Positions 38,528-52,914 of a DNA stretch of 64,000 bases are shown piece by piece; within the stretch, counting starts at the first letter, position 1; each line of letters starts with the position of its first letter. This DNA is from Rhabditoides inermis (taxonomy: Eukaryota; Nematoda; Chromadorea; Rhabditida; Rhabditidae), in the NCBI GenBank assembly GCA_963966185.1, contig CAWZYM010000369.1, forward strand, positions 1,199,501-1,263,500. Reading direction: 5' to 3'. The notes under the pieces were generated by a model. It searched no databases. It saw nothing but the letters and a program-made list of their open reading frames with translations, and was not told the DNA's origin. The position numbers were made by a program, and so were the translations under genes.

Positions 38528-40288
38528 CTAGAAGAGGAACCTGTTGTCGGGCGAGTGTCCGAGCTTGTCGAGGTTGGGAGTGCACGCAAAGTTGATCATC
38601 GGAGGCGGGCCGCACATCAGCACAGCAGTGTCGTCCGACGGCGCGAACAGAGCCTCCCTGCAAACAAGCAACGCATACTATCAAAGACCAATTGAAGCCG
38701 AAATAGGCGCTGCGTCGCACGGTAGCACCCTTATTTTATAGCAGCTAAAGTTTGGGCCGTTGACTGCACTCCTTTCCACTGCCACTCACTCAATCTTCTT
38801 GTCGTCGATGAATCCGCTCCTGTGCTTCCAGTCGGCGGGCGGACGGTCGAGCGTGTAGCTCACCTTGAACCTGTCGCCGTGCTTGGACGCCAGAGCCTCC
38901 AGCTCTTCCCTGCATTCGTCACATGTACACACTCATTCGATACATTCCTCTCCACCTGCACAGAATGTCTCCCTCCGTCTGGTTGGCGAACAGCAGTGCG
39001 AGCTTCGTCTTGTCCTCGGGGTTCTTCAGGATGGCGGCAATGATCTGAAACAACTCATCTGACTCTCGTCCTCTTCCCCTACCCCGTCTCTCACCTGGAG
39101 CATGGGCGTGATGCCGGTTCCTCCGGCGATCATGCCGACCTGCTTGAAGGTGCGCGACACGGGCGCGCTCTTCTTATCGGGGCGAACCTGCACCCGCATC
39201 GTCTCTTTATCACTCATCCCCTCCGACAACTCCACTCACCGCCAGCTCTCCGTCTCCCTTGTAGATGATGAGACCAGACGGGCCGCGGAAGTCAATCTAA
39301 AAAAGTCTGTTTTATCAGCAGATTCAAGTTATACAACCGTCGACCTAACCAATAAGGGGATTCAAACATGCCACGTAATCACTTTTCGATGCTTATCAAA
39401 GTTAGTTATGATGAAACAATGAATCGCACCTTGTCACCAATCTGCATCTGCTCGAGGTGCTGGCTCATCTTTCCACCCTCGGGGAACCTCAAGCAAAGCT
39501 CTCTTCTCTCTTCCCGTCCCCCACCCTCCGCACCTCTCGTTCGTGTTCTTGAAGTAGACCTTGACCATCAGCTCGCACACTCCTTCGTCGTCGTCCGACG
39601 ACGTCGGCGTGTACGGACGCACCACCAGCTTGCCATCGATCTGAACAAGTAATCAGTTTACCAGTTAAAATCAATAACTGGTTAGTGGGACGCACCTTGG
39701 CCGACAGGTAGACGTGCTGTCCGGTGGGCAGACCGAGCACGTGCTTCTCCGACGGCAGGCGGAAGCGGAACTTGCGAGTGTCGTGCGACACCTACAACTG
39801 ATTAGTAGACTATTGTCTGACCAATTTGTATATCTCTCCTGTGCAGCTTGCGATCTCTATCCGTACATTGTTATCTCCATAGCATCTTCTCACACTCCAC
39901 ACAGTGAAACATTCAAAGTACAGATCCATGTTACTGAACCACATCATAACATCGATACTAGACTATCGATATCAGAATGATAAGTGGATGATAAACGCGC
40001 ATTGCTAGACGTGCGAATCAACAAAACAAAAAGTGATATGACCTGGATCTTCTCGCACAGCTCGAGTGGGTACTTCGTGTTCTCGTCGACAAGAGTGACC
40101 AACTTCTAAAAACGCACGTTAGAACAGCTCTAAACAACAACAACAACAACATGCGACGTTTCCATGTTTGAAAACATGTTCCATTGCTTTACCTTCTTGC
40201 TTGCCGATTTCTTGAAGTAGAAATAAACGGCAACAGTGGAGATGACAATGACAGCAGCCGTGCCCAGAAGCGCCTGGTTCTCAACCAT
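38528..40288 (-). CDS. hpo-19: NADH-cytochrome b5 reductase
   Basis: Flavoenzyme that passes electrons from NADH through FAD to cytochrome b5, usually on the ER or outer mitochondrial membrane, for fatty-acid desaturation and sterol synthesis. Ten exons, 302 residues (human CYB5R3: 301): 40288-40193, 40105-40043, 39791-39696, 39640-39534, 39487-39430, 39296-39240, 39187-39095, 39044-38956, 38909-38790, 38657-38528. An N-terminal hydrophobic anchor ([16 protein letters not shown], residues 10-25) precedes the FAD domain, with RPYTPTS at 93-99. The NADH domain has [10 protein letters not shown] (181-190) and CGPPPM (275-280). Residues KFRF..., GDK.DFRGP and FPEGGKMS also match the family. The start at 40,288 is preferred over an upstream in-frame alternative because an acceptor-like TATTTAG lies just before it. 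Symbol by synteny with C. elegans T05H4 genes. Confidence 0.93.
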
Positions 40289-40310
40289 GCTTTCGCCCTG
40301 AACCACATGG

Positions 40311-40330
40311 CTAAATACAAAAAATCTTTT
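40311..40330 (-). promoter_or_regulatory. candidate trans-splice acceptor of hpo-19
   Basis: TTTTTTGTATTTAG on the minus strand ends at 40,311, 22 bases before the ATG, with no usable donor between it and the preceding gene. Confidence 0.4.
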
Positions 40331-40758
40331 CAAGAACTCACCATAATTACCTATCGCACGTAAGGAGACAATACAATGCGAGTGCTCGCGAGCAACTGAT
40401 TAGCAGGCACCCACTTCACCAAGCGAATCAGAAAAAAAAACCCTACACTTTAATCACCCCACCAGTGAAATGATAAGAAACCGAAAAGACAGGTACGCAA
40501 ACGCGTTGAAATTAACAAATTCAACAATAAAGCCTGTTACTTACTTTGTTGAAGAAAATAATTTATTATGTAACACGGATGAAACAATCAGGGGGTGCAT
40601 AGTGAACACGAGCATACCCTATGACGACGTCATCATCAGTATCACACCTGGCAACCACGGAACCATTAATTTACAACCGGATCGTTTAGAGCTACATTAT
40701 TGTTTCAGAGCAGACAACCGAAAGAATTGCAAAAATACAAGATATGGAAATGCAGATG

Positions 40759-41111
40759 CTACGTTGTACCCCAGCATCTGCGAGGCAGTCCCGTGGGGTT
40801 CGGGTAGATGGTGAGTTGGACAGAGTCCACGAGAAAGATGGGACCAGCCTGCAGCGGAGATGGAATTTCCGCTGCGCGGCAGGGATTCGCCTGACGACCT
40901 GCAAATGACACTTGGTTAATAGAGACTAGAGATCGGAGAAGATAAGAACGGACAAAAATAGTTACTTACCCCTGACCGACCGGTGCAAGCCATTTCGTCG
41001 CAGTGCGTCGTCACGGTCTTCCGACTGACGGCCGTCTGCCGGAGTCTTCCGGTGAAGACCGGACGACACTCTGTCCGAAGCGTGGACAGATTGACTGTGC
41101 GACGACGACAT
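40759..41111 (-). CDS. small hypothetical protein between eRF1 and hpo-19
   Basis: Two exons in phase, 41111-40970 and 40898-40759 (TAG), give 93 residues. The intron has a strong donor (GTAAGT) and a TTTGCAG acceptor. The N-terminus is Ser/Asp/Arg-rich (MSSSHSQSVHASDRVSSGLH). The second exon is Pro-rich with a short hydrophobic run (PLQAGPIFLVDSVQLTIYPN) and two Cys. No signal peptide or known domain is seen. It lies 228 bp after the eRF1 stop on the same strand, in the operon-like cluster. All three frames are open for part of exon 1, so the frame choice rests mainly on the splice-phase match. It could instead be a 5' alternative exon set of hpo-19. Confidence 0.4.
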
Positions 41112-41338
41112 ACTGACGAACTGACTGACACTTTTCGGTGGCGGGGCGACGATCGGCGATAGAGGGTAGGCGGAGGAGTGGGAATAGAAGAGAACGAGTA
41201 GACAAGAAATAGTAACAACAGACTAAATTGACCGGCTAGCAGAAGATTACTACGTTATAATACTTACGCGACACAGAGTGATTACAATTAATGAACTAAA
41301 ATAGAAAGATGCTGATCGCCGCTAGCCACCGAACAAGG

Positions 41339-43396
<2,058 letters not shown>

Positions 43397-43454
43397 GACG
43401 GCTGCTACTTCTCGACTAGAATCGAAGAAGCTTAACCCTGTCGAGTTCGCGCCG

Positions 43455-43475
43455 CGACCTGGACAAAAAAAATTT
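43455..43475 (-). promoter_or_regulatory. candidate trans-splice acceptor of eRF1
   Basis: AATTTTTTTTGTCCAG ends at about 43,460, roughly 63 bases before the ATG, in a polypyrimidine context typical of nematode acceptors. Confidence 0.45.
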
Positions 43476-43900
43476 ATAAAGAGATAATGGATTACTATTA
43501 TTTGCGAAACATTGTATGGCCTAAATTTAGCTTGAAACTGATTCCAGTGAGTGGAATTACATATGAAACAGTGAGACAACCAAAATGCGACTTTGATCGA
43601 ATAGGTTTACAAGTACAACTTACAACAAAAACAATCGATACCACACGAGAAAACCGTAAAAGCAAAATGAAGAGAGGACGGTGAACTGCCGCTACCGTAA
43701 ATAATTGAAAATCAGGGATTCAAACGAAAATTGCGGGAAACTGTTACGGCGCCTTCAACATAGGGGCGTAAACGAGTGTTTGGCGCACGAACGGTGTTAT
43801 TTTTCTAGTTTTGGCGGTGATTTCATCAAGTTTCAACCGTATCACTGTGAATTGGTGATTATGTTTACGTTGAAATATTCTACTATATGTGTACGTTTCA
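43476..43900. promoter_or_regulatory. divergent intergenic region eRF1 / snx-6
   Basis: About 440 bp between the two divergently transcribed starts. It presumably holds the promoters of both transcription units. No conserved box is evident beyond AT-rich stretches. Confidence 0.45.
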
Positions 43901-43903
43901 GTA
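43895..43903 (+). promoter_or_regulatory. candidate trans-splice acceptor of snx-6
   Basis: GTACGTTTCAG ends at 43,901, two bases before the ATG at 43,904. The lack of an upstream coding exon in this frame fits spliced-leader addition. Confidence 0.5.
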
Positions 43904-44461
43904 ATGACGATGGTGGGCGAGGAAGTCTTCAAGAATCCATTAGATTCCAGCCCCGAGAAGGAGGTGAGTCACGAATGCCGCTTCCCACCCCTCCTCCGAG
44001 GCGGGTCTATTTGTTATCATTGTCTTTCAACACCGCAATCGATCGATTACTCTTGTAACGCCCTTGTGTTGAGGAGGCCGAGCCGGTCGCCGCTGGCTCC
44101 ACCAACTCGCTTCCTGCCAGCTCCACCATGGACCAGATCATCAACGATCACCGCACCGTGAGTGTTTATTTTGTTTATTATGTTCCGTTTGCATAATGTG
44201 TGTGTTAACTGTACTTTCAGCATCGCACCGAGGAGATCAATGTCGACCTCGACTCGGATAACAACATCGCGGTCGACATCTCGGACGCCCTCTCCGAGCG
44301 CGACAAGGTATGCAGACGTTGACAGATGTCTTTCGGTTCTATATAGCTTTATTCACTTCCACTGGTGACTCCGTTTGCAGGTGAAGTACACTGTCCACTC
44401 AAAGACACGCGGCATCGCCGATCTCAAGCCGGAGGTGAGTGTTTGTTATACCATTTGTTTG

Positions 44462-44498
<37 letters not shown>

Positions 44499-47209
44499 GA
44501 CAAGCAACCTTGCAGGCGTCGGTAGTGCGCGAGCACGAGGAGTTCATCTGGCTGCACTCGTGCCTCGACGAGAACGAGAGCTATGCCGGATTCATCGTGA
44601 GTATCGTTATCTTTTATCAACTTATCTATTTTTTTCATAAAAAGGTAAAGGTATCCTCAGGATTCGAGAAATTCGTAAATCCTAACCACTAGACCATTCG
44701 TACTGGAATGAAATGACAATAGGTTGGCAGTGTAAAAAGTGCAAGTTCAAGAACACATTTGTTCCTCACTTTCTTTTCCTTGGCCTTTCATTGGCCTTTC
44801 AAGTCGTACTCATAACCTTTGCACAGATCCCCCCGGCTCCTCCGCGGCCCGACTTTGATGCGTCGCGGGAGAAGCTGCAGAAGCTCGGGGAGGGCGAGGC
44901 GACCATGACCAAGGAGGAGTTCCTCAAGATGAAGCAGGAGCTCGAGCAGTGAGTCGTTTCTGTTATTTCTTACCTATATGTTTCCCGTGGATCGTTGTTT
45001 CTTTTTCGTCTTTGTTGGTGTATTTAATAACCCTTACAATCTTACAGTAATTTGTAATGTATTCATAAAACTAGTACTCACTGTTTTCCCTCTTTGCCTT
45101 GCCGTTCATTCTATTGTTTCTCGAATAGACAGCATCGGTGTTAATTACCTTTCCAGGGATTACCTGGCGACGTTCAAGAAGACGGTGGCTATGCACGAGG
45201 TGTTTCTGTGTCGCATCGCCGCCCACCCCGTCTTCCGCCACGACCCCAACTTCCGCATCTTCCTACAGTACGACAACGACGTGGGTTCTCCTTCTAGGTT
45301 TCACTTTGTAGTCATTCTCTATTGGGATGTTTTCCGTAGTCACATTTTCGGATAATTCGTTAATACAATTTCTTATTTTCTTACCTTTGTTAAAGGTACA
45401 GTGGCGACTTAATTCTGCAACTAGCTCTCTTGAACGCGTATTACCACTCATGCAAAACTTTTGCCGTAGACAGGACTCGAACCGGCGAGGTCTGAGCCAT
45501 AACGGCGCACACACGCATTGCGCCACATAGTAAGTGAACGGGCTTCTTTCATCTGAGGTTATGTCTTCTCTCGCCATTTCTGCAGTATTGAATAGTTCAA
45601 CGGAATGGAAGTCGTGGCGGGACCAATTTTGAGTTTGAAAAAAATGTTGCAACAGCGAGTTGCAACATTTGAAAGCAACGGATAATGTTTTTTTTGTTCT
45701 TTCTCACAAATCGATTAAGATTAAGGTTAATATGATTCTTTCAAACATTCCGAGTCAAAAATAAGTCGCCAATGTACCTTTAATATTGAATTAGTTCACT
45801 TTTGCTATTTTGTGTAGTCTCATCATTGCATCGTACATATCAAAGTTGTAGCTGTCTGTGCGCGGCAAGAACAAGAAAGAGTTGGTGGAGTCGATCTGGA
45901 AGAAGTTCACCCAGTCGGCCGACGAAGTGCTGCTCTCTGGACAGGTGCGCTGTTGTTCACCTGTTCACTCATTTGTTTACATTTGTCACCTTGCCCTGTA
46001 ACAGTTTATTGAGCGGGGCCTTTGGTCGATATGACTGTTTATATAAGTCCTCGGATTGAGCACAGCGGAGTCATATCATGTGATTGTGTGTGTGTCATTC
46101 TAGTGATTCATGGTTGACATGTGGGATTGATCGGAATTCGTGTGAGAATTTGAATTTGAAAGGCAGTGTGGACAGGAAACAGGAATTCATGGAAAACATT
46201 CGCACGAAACAAAACAACCATTCCTGGTGTTATCAGACGTGTGCACATGTGGTTTTTGTATTTTAATTCAACGTTTGCAGAAAGACGTGGACGATTTCTT
46301 CGAACACGAGCGCAACTACCTGGTCGAGTACCACTCTCACATCAAGGAGGCCACCACACGCGCCGAGAAGGTGGTCCGGCTGAGGAAGAGTGGGTTGTTT
46401 TGTTGTTTATTTGTTCACTTGTTCATCTTCTTGTTTATGTTTACAATTTACTTGTTGACGTACTCTGTATCTGTATAATATTAATTGGGCGTTGGGTGGG
46501 CGCTTAGCGACATGACGTGGTGGTATTTCGTGTTTTCCTCCTCGCGGCATTGTCATATATTTCGAGCTGCGAAGGGAGACGGGGGCCATTAGCGTGAAAT
46601 GGGAATGTCGATATCTAAACTTTTGAAGGACGATGTGGGTGATAAGGTAAAAAAAAGTTGTCCCGTGGATTTCCTTTTCTTAGGAGGGGAGTTGAATAAT
46701 GTTGTACAGGTTGTCTGAGCTTTTCTTTCTTACTTCATAGCTCATAGCTAAAACCCGCCATAGAGACTAGGATTGTCCATATAGATACAATTCTTCTTAC
46801 TCGATACTCCTTTTCAGGGAGAGTGCTCTGTCTCCCTCTTTCTCTGTCAGTCTTATTCGCACACGTACTCATCACATCACTTACTCGCCCCTAAGTGACG
46901 CTGCAGTGCTGCAGCTCGGAACACAGTGGTTTTTGTTAATTGAGACTGCTTGCCGAAACCCTGAAACTCAATCAAGCGGGGTGGAGACGAGAGAGACATC
47001 GTCTCATCGTCTCCCGCAAATGCGTGCTTTGGATAGCTGGAATGTGTCTGGGTGTGGGTTGATGGCTGCGGCTGAGCCTCGTCTCTCTTCGCTTTTTTTG
47101 GCCCGCTTGTTTTTGTTTTCTCCCGCGTCTCTCGCCAATGGTGAAATGCTGTGCATTTGGCGGGCGCGAGGACAGCGGCGGCCATTTGTGGAAAGGGGAC
47201 AAGGATGGC

Positions 47210-47240
<31 letters not shown>

Positions 47241-48307
47241 AGGAAAGAGGGGGAACCCCATGTGGAACCCCCCTATGGGAGGAGGAAGTGGATTGTGAAT
47301 GGGGAGAGAAGGACGATGTGGGTGATAAGGTAAAAAAAGTTGTCCCGTGGATTTCCTTTTCTTAGGAGGGGAGTTGAATAATGTTGTACAGGTTGTCTGA
47401 GCTTTTCTTTCTTACTTCATAGCTCATAGCTAAAACCCGCCATAGAGACTAGGATTGTCCATATAGATACAATTCTTCTTACTCGATACTCCTTTTCAGG
47501 GAGAGTGCTCTGTCTCCCTCTTTCTCTGTCAGTCTTATTCGCACACGTACTCATCACATCACTTACTCGCCCCTAAGTGACGCTGCAGTGCTGCAGCTCG
47601 GAACACAGTGGTTTTTGTTAATTGAGACTGCTTGCCGAAACCCTGAAACTCAATCAAGCGGGGTGGAGACGAGAGAGAGTCACTCTACTTTCTTCCGCTT
47701 TCCCATCTGGTCCGCAGTAGTTGTTGTGCCGGCAATGTTGTTAATTGTTGTGTAGAGCAGAAGTGGAGAAATGGGAGGAGCAGGAGCAGTGATATGTTTT
47801 TTATCCATCAGAATCCGAGTCACCGTTGGCTTCCGTCTTCCGTGTCCCTGCGTCTTTTGGGTGAGCGGAGAGCGACGAGCGAAATGCATCCTTGCACACT
47901 TCCACCCATCCTACTACTTTGTCCTATATTATTCCGCTCGCGGGTGGTTCCGGCTTGCCTCACAGCCACTCTCGCTGCCTACTTTGTAATGTATTCGCGA
48001 AACTGGTATTCACTGTTTTCCCTCCTCGCCGTTCATTCTATTGTGTTTCTCGGATGGGCAGCGTCAGTGTGCCTCTCCCATGCTCATTTCTCTTCTCATC
48101 GTCTCATCGTCTCCCGCAAATGCGTGCTTTGGATAGCTGGAATGTGTCTGGGTGTGGGTTGATGGCTGCGGCTGAGCCTCGTCTCTCTTCGCTTTTTTTG
48201 GCCCGCTTGTTTTTGTTTTCTCCCGCGTCTCTCGCCAATGGTGAAATGCTGTGCATTTGGCGGGCGCGAGGACAGCGGCGGCCATTTGTGGAAAGGGGAC
48301 AAGGATG

Positions 48308-48353
<46 letters not shown>

Positions 48354-50237
48354 TGAGGAAAGAGGGGGAACGCCATGTGGAACCCCCCTATGGGAGGAGG
48401 AAGTGGATTGTGAATGGGGAGAATGGAGGCGGGAATGGGTTGGGGTTGGGTGGGAGTGGGAGAGTGAGAGAGAGAACTGCGTGGATGGAGACATTGCAGT
48501 CGAGTTAATTGTGAATTCGCTCATTGCGTTTCTCTTTGCACGCTGGTGTTGTAGATGTTCAGACCCCGGCGTTGACCTATAAAATCTTGATCTACTGTAT
48601 GAGTTCTATATCATTTTCATAGTGATGTCATGTTCAGCAATAACGATTCCGTATTTTCCACTTGAACTCAACCCTCGTTGTAGATGTGGCGGAGTCGTAC
48701 TCGAAGCTGGGCGACTGTTTCGAGCGCATGGCGCGGGGAGAGCCCGACAAGCTGCTTGCCAGGACTCTGGCCCGCGGAGCTGATGGGTTGCAGAAGCTCA
48801 AGAAGGTGCGATCTCTTTCTGGTGTTAACGTGCAACGAAAGTTTATGTGTACCAGGATGCTATTGTTATTTCGAGTCAGGACAGATGATGCATTCGAATT
48901 TTTTATGTGTTGTTGAGGTGGAGGCTAGTTGTACAAATTACTCGAATTGTATCCTACTTCTACCAGGGACGGAAGGTCAAGGGCACATGGGGGACGAGAG
49001 TGATGTTCTAAATGGAGGCATATCCAGGCATTCTGATTAATTGATAGATTGAATGATTTATTGATTGATCTAGGTGGAGGCGCGTTGTGCGAACGACGCG
49101 GAGCTGAAGCTGAGCGACACGCTCGCCTACTTCCAGCGAGACACGCAGGCCGCCAAGGTACGGGGTACTGGGAACTGTAACTGGTAGTGTGGTAGTAGTC
49201 GAGTTGTATGTGCGTTGTAGTTTTATTTTGGAGTTGTAGTGTTTTGTTGAGTTCTGTGTTAAGTTTTGTTGAGATCATGTTGTTTTGAGAGGATTGCAAG
49301 GTCTAAGGTTGGTGTGAAACGTGGTTTGAATGATTGAAAACTCTCTGAAAACATTTTTTTTCAGGATCTGTTGTACCGCCGGATGCGCTGTCTGGCGAAC
49401 TACGAGGCGGCGAACAAGAACCTGGAGAGGGCCAGGGCCAAGAACAAGGACATCCAGAAGGTGAGCAGATCCCTCTCTCCTTCTCTCTCTCCCCCTCTCT
49501 CCCTTCTCTATCCCCTCTCTCCCCTCTCCCCCTCTCTCCCCCTCTCCCTTACTCTCCCTCTCCCTCTTCTAATCATGTGTTTTCAGTGTGAGCGTGAACA
49601 GGGCGAGGCGTGCACCAAGTTCGAGGACATCTCCTCGCTCTCCAAGACGGAACTCAAGGTGCCCTCATTGTACTGGTTGTTAGTAGTGATATAGTATTTA
49701 ATGTTTAATTACCGATGCTCGTACTGAGAATGTTTCTACGGAATCGCAATAATGATCATGCATGGTAGGTTTTTGCTTTTGCGCCGAATGGAAGATGCCG
49801 GTTCACTCTAATCGTGATCTTGCATACTGTTACTGATACAAAGAAGACATTTTGTTTTTCAGACTTTTCCAGGATGTACCAATATTGACGTAGATATCGA
49901 TAATCGTTTTTGATTGTTTGTTGTGTTTTGATTGTCCTATGAGGTGTTTGCTTTGCAGGATCTGAAGAAGCGTCGTGTGCTGGCGTTCAAGAAGAACCTC
50001 ACCGACCTGGCGGAGCTCGAGATCAAGCACGCAAAGGTGGGAATAGGATTAATCCGGTTTATTGTTATTTATTTATTTTATTTTTGAAACTCACACTGAG
50101 TGCTTATTGCTTCTTTGTTGTAACGTCTCGACATATTCATCAGGTGAAACGTGTGATTTGTGATAATTGTTTCATTTCAGGCGGAGTGTTCTCTGCTGCA
50201 GCAGGCGATTGCCATGCTGAAGGACGAGGCTCGTTGA
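43904..50237 (+). CDS. snx-6: sorting nexin of the SNX5/6/32 type
   Basis: SNX-BAR protein that pairs with SNX1/2-type partners to bend endosomal membrane and drive retrieval to the Golgi. Fifteen exons, all in phase, 440 residues: 43904-43963, 44074-44157, 44221-44307, 44381-44434, 44516-44596, 44827-44948, 45157-45280, 45852-45944, 46281-46389, 48684-48805, 49074-49157, 49365-49460, 49587-49658, 49959-50036, 50181-50237. The PX domain (about 50-205) shows [32 protein letters not shown], the [10 protein letters not shown] turn and the long helical insertion ([18 protein letters not shown]) peculiar to SNX5/6/32. The BAR domain follows ([40 protein letters not shown]). Exon 9 uses the donor at 46,390 to keep phase. 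Intron 9 is 2.3 kb with tandem duplications. Introns 5-7 carry tRNA-like and MITE sequence. gck-3 follows on the same strand, as I recall in C. elegans. Confidence 0.95.
44655..44702 (-). other. tRNA-Glu-like remnant in snx-6 intron 5
   Basis: Minus-strand TGGTCTAGTGGTTAGGATTT (box A region of a tRNA-Glu) is followed after a deletion by TTCTCGAATCC (box B-like). Too short for a tRNA. Confidence 0.45.
45391..45784. mobile_element. MITE-like element with TTAA flanks in snx-6 intron 7
   Basis: The left end is TTAAAGGTACAGTGGCGACT. The right end, reverse-complemented, is TTAAAGGTACATTGGCGACT. TTAA at both edges fits a piggyBac-type target duplication, though a TA duplication of a Tc1-type MITE is also possible. 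It has no ORF. A tRNA-like block (45,462-45,527, minus; box B GGTTCGAGTCC) lies inside. GTGGCGGGACCAATTTT near the right end is shared with the element at 17.4-17.8 kb, and GGAACAGTGGCGACTTATTT at about 22,014 is an isolated copy of the terminus. Confidence 0.7.
46625..48425. repeat. interleaved duplications inside snx-6 intron 9
   Basis: Unit A (about 46,627-46,998; GACGATGTGGGTGATAAGGT ... GGGTGGAGACGAGAGAGA) recurs at about 47,310-47,678 almost unchanged. Unit B (about 47,000-47,305; CGTCTCCCGCAAATGCGTGC ... GTGAATGGGGAGA) recurs at 48,107-48,422 with a longer (GA)n. Order is A-B-A-(unique)-B, so the copies arose by a staggered duplication. ORFs here are repeats of each other, not genes. 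Confidence 0.9.
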
Positions 50238-51377
50238 ATAAGAGAGAAGAGGCGTGGGGAGGAGGGAGAGACAGGAGGAGAAGGGAGGAGGAGAGGGTAG
50301 AAGGAGCAGGCGAGCAGGCGCAGAGCCAACGAGTGGCCACGAGGTCACAGGTTTTGCGGTGTGTCGTGTCCTTTCATTTTGCATATTTATTTGTTCCTCT
50401 TTTTTCTTACTTTTTAGCTGACCACACGTGCCTTGTTTTTGTGACACATTTGTATGAGAGATTTTTTTCTGTATCTTGAAAATTGTAACTATGACCGAGT
50501 TTATCAAAAGTATTTTGAGAAGATGTTCTATGTATGCCTGTCATTCTCCATTTCGACTGATTTCCGCGTGAGTTTTTCTTGATTGTGATACCGTAATACA
50601 TTGTCTCTCGCACCAGTCCTATCTGTACGTATGTATAATTTATTCGATCAGTCAGTAAGTTATTGTAAGTTGTAACAGTGGCGTCGTCTGTATATCTGTA
50701 TTTGAGTAGGTTGTGTACTCGTACGCACACACACTTGTTTTATTACCTGTGTATACTGGAATGTTTGTAATAAAAAGGCATTGATGCAGGCGAGATGGCC
50801 CGGACAGGAACGACACACTTGTGTGATTGACTCATATCACTCGATTACTCGATACCGGTTCACTCGACCGGGCACTGAACAAGTGTCTATCTCTCTCTCC
50901 TTCCTCTCTCCCCTCTCTCTCCTCCCTCTCTCCTCCCTTTCTCTTTCTTTCGTATCGCCTTCTCTCCTTGTCCTTCTGATCACTGTCCGTTCCACTCTCT
51001 CCCCCTAGCGTCTATTTTTGGGTCTTTTGCGAGACGTGGGTGCAGGTGACTCTTGGATGGTATTGTGGAGGGGACGAGTACTATCGACCGGTGATTCGGC
51101 ATTCCGGAATGGACGACTGAGTATTAGCCGCTCATTGATTCGTGTCGCCTGTCGCTGGTTCTGCGACGAGGAGAGGGTTGAGTGTTTGAACGCATTGTTG
51201 TTGGAGAGAGAGAGAGAGAGTGAGAAAGAGGGAGAGAGAGAGTGAGAAAGAGGGAGAGAGAGAGGGAGAGACCGGGGTGACTCCTGGCGAGTGATAAGTG
51301 ATGCGATCATCTGTCGAGTGGCGACTCGCGGTTGTGTGTGGTGATATGTGATAGTTTATCACTGCTGTTTCGGATGA

Positions 51378-51423
<46 letters not shown>

Positions 51424-52914
51424 CATTCCTGTGATTGTGTTGTGTGTTGCTGACTGTTGCCTCCCGATTTCCTGACTATGCGAGCTGCGATCTGTCGAGT
51501 GGTCTTGCGATTTTGCGATTTTGCGCTTTTCGCACGGTCACCTGAATGCAGGCGACGTGTTTGCACTGATCCGATTGCAGTCAGCTGATTTATATTCGGG
51601 AAGAGGGAGAGAGAGAGAGGGAGAGAGAGAGGGAGGGAGGGAGGGAGAGAGATGGCGGAAGGGAGGGAATGTTGTGGTCGGGGGTAGTGTAGGTTGTGGG
51701 TGCGCGCCCGACGCGCCGGCGGCAGATTATTCTGATAATCGGGTGAGGCTGAAAGAGTGATTGCGAGAGAGAGAGAGAGAGAGAGTGTGTGTGTGTGATA
51801 GTGAGAGAGAGAGACAGCGGGAGGACAGTGCACTGTTCGGGCGGGATCACAATACGAGTCGAGTTCTCCATACTGTCAGGAAGGCAGTAGTAGACCTCAT
51901 TGATTTGTTCCGGTGCCGTATCGCTGTATGTGTTGGGGTCGTTGTTGTATCTTTGTGTTGCGAGAGATGGTTGCAAACTGTGAGATGGCTTTTCGACCCG
52001 GTTGCTGCAGCGCTGTCTCTTATCTCGACTCTCTCTTTCTCTCTCCCTTCTCTCTCTCTCTCTCTCTCCCTTCTCTATCTCTCTCCCCTCTCTCTCTCTC
52101 CCTCTCTCTCTCCCCTGTCTGTGCCGTTTCTGTTTCTGTTCTCTGTGTCAGCAGACGGCCGGCTCTCTCGCCGCTTGACTTTTTGCACATTTCCATTGCT
52201 TTTTGTTCCGCCCATTCCACCGTGGGGCTGATACGGTGGGATCTCGCAGAGCCTTTATGCCGCATTTTAGTGTGTCTCGAGATGGTTTGTTCAATGATCG
52301 GCTGTGGTTTGATCTTTTCTGTTCCAATGTTCCAGTAACCAGTAACAGTGATCTTGTGACATGTGCTGTATTCGGTTATTATCCCGCCTCCGTCAGCCGC
52401 GTAATGGATTTGATTTGATTTTGGTGATAGTTTTGGGCGGTAGCAACCGACATATTGACTTGTTGTTGTGATTCTCTGTGATGGCAGTCTTGTTGTGGGA
52501 GTATTTGTCGTTTTATGGACGGTAGGACGGTTGATAGTTGATAGTGTGTGGGTGGTTGTGGTTGGGTGGGGGCTGGATCGGTGATTGAAATAGGGGGAAG
52601 AGTGATTCGTTCGGGAGATGATGTCATGTTGTGGCGGCGGTCTGTGTGCAGACCGCGGGGGCAGAGACAGAGAACCGAGATGGAAATGGAAGAGAGAGAG
52701 AGAGAGAGTGGACCGTCAGTTGAATGTCGATGAATGTGAATTAGGAAATGCAATTCGAGCATTGGTTGTATTGGTCCACTCGTGTGTAACTTCATTTCTT
52801 GAATCATATTCTGAATGTTTGTCGCACCGTATGCGTATCGCGGTTACCGTATTTGATTCGTGATCGTGATCTATATATTTCAATGAATGATGGATTGATT
52901 GATGTGATTGTAGG
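50238..52914. other. snx-6 3' end and snx-6/gck-3 intergenic region
   Basis: AATAAA at 50,769-50,774 is the likely snx-6 poly(A) signal. The rest is rich in CT and GA blocks (50,890-50,945; 51,205-51,270; 51,380-51,420; 51,600-51,650; 51,760-51,815; 52,030-52,110). ORFs through them are repeat artefacts. No gene is seen. Confidence 0.65.
52903..52914 (+). promoter_or_regulatory. candidate trans-splice acceptor of gck-3
   Basis: GTGATTGTAG ends at 52,913, one base before the ATG at 52,915. Confidence 0.4.

Noticed and set aside
38928..39062. Separate plus-strand genes over the b5 reductase
   Set aside because: Complementary-strand shadows of in-phase hpo-19 exons.
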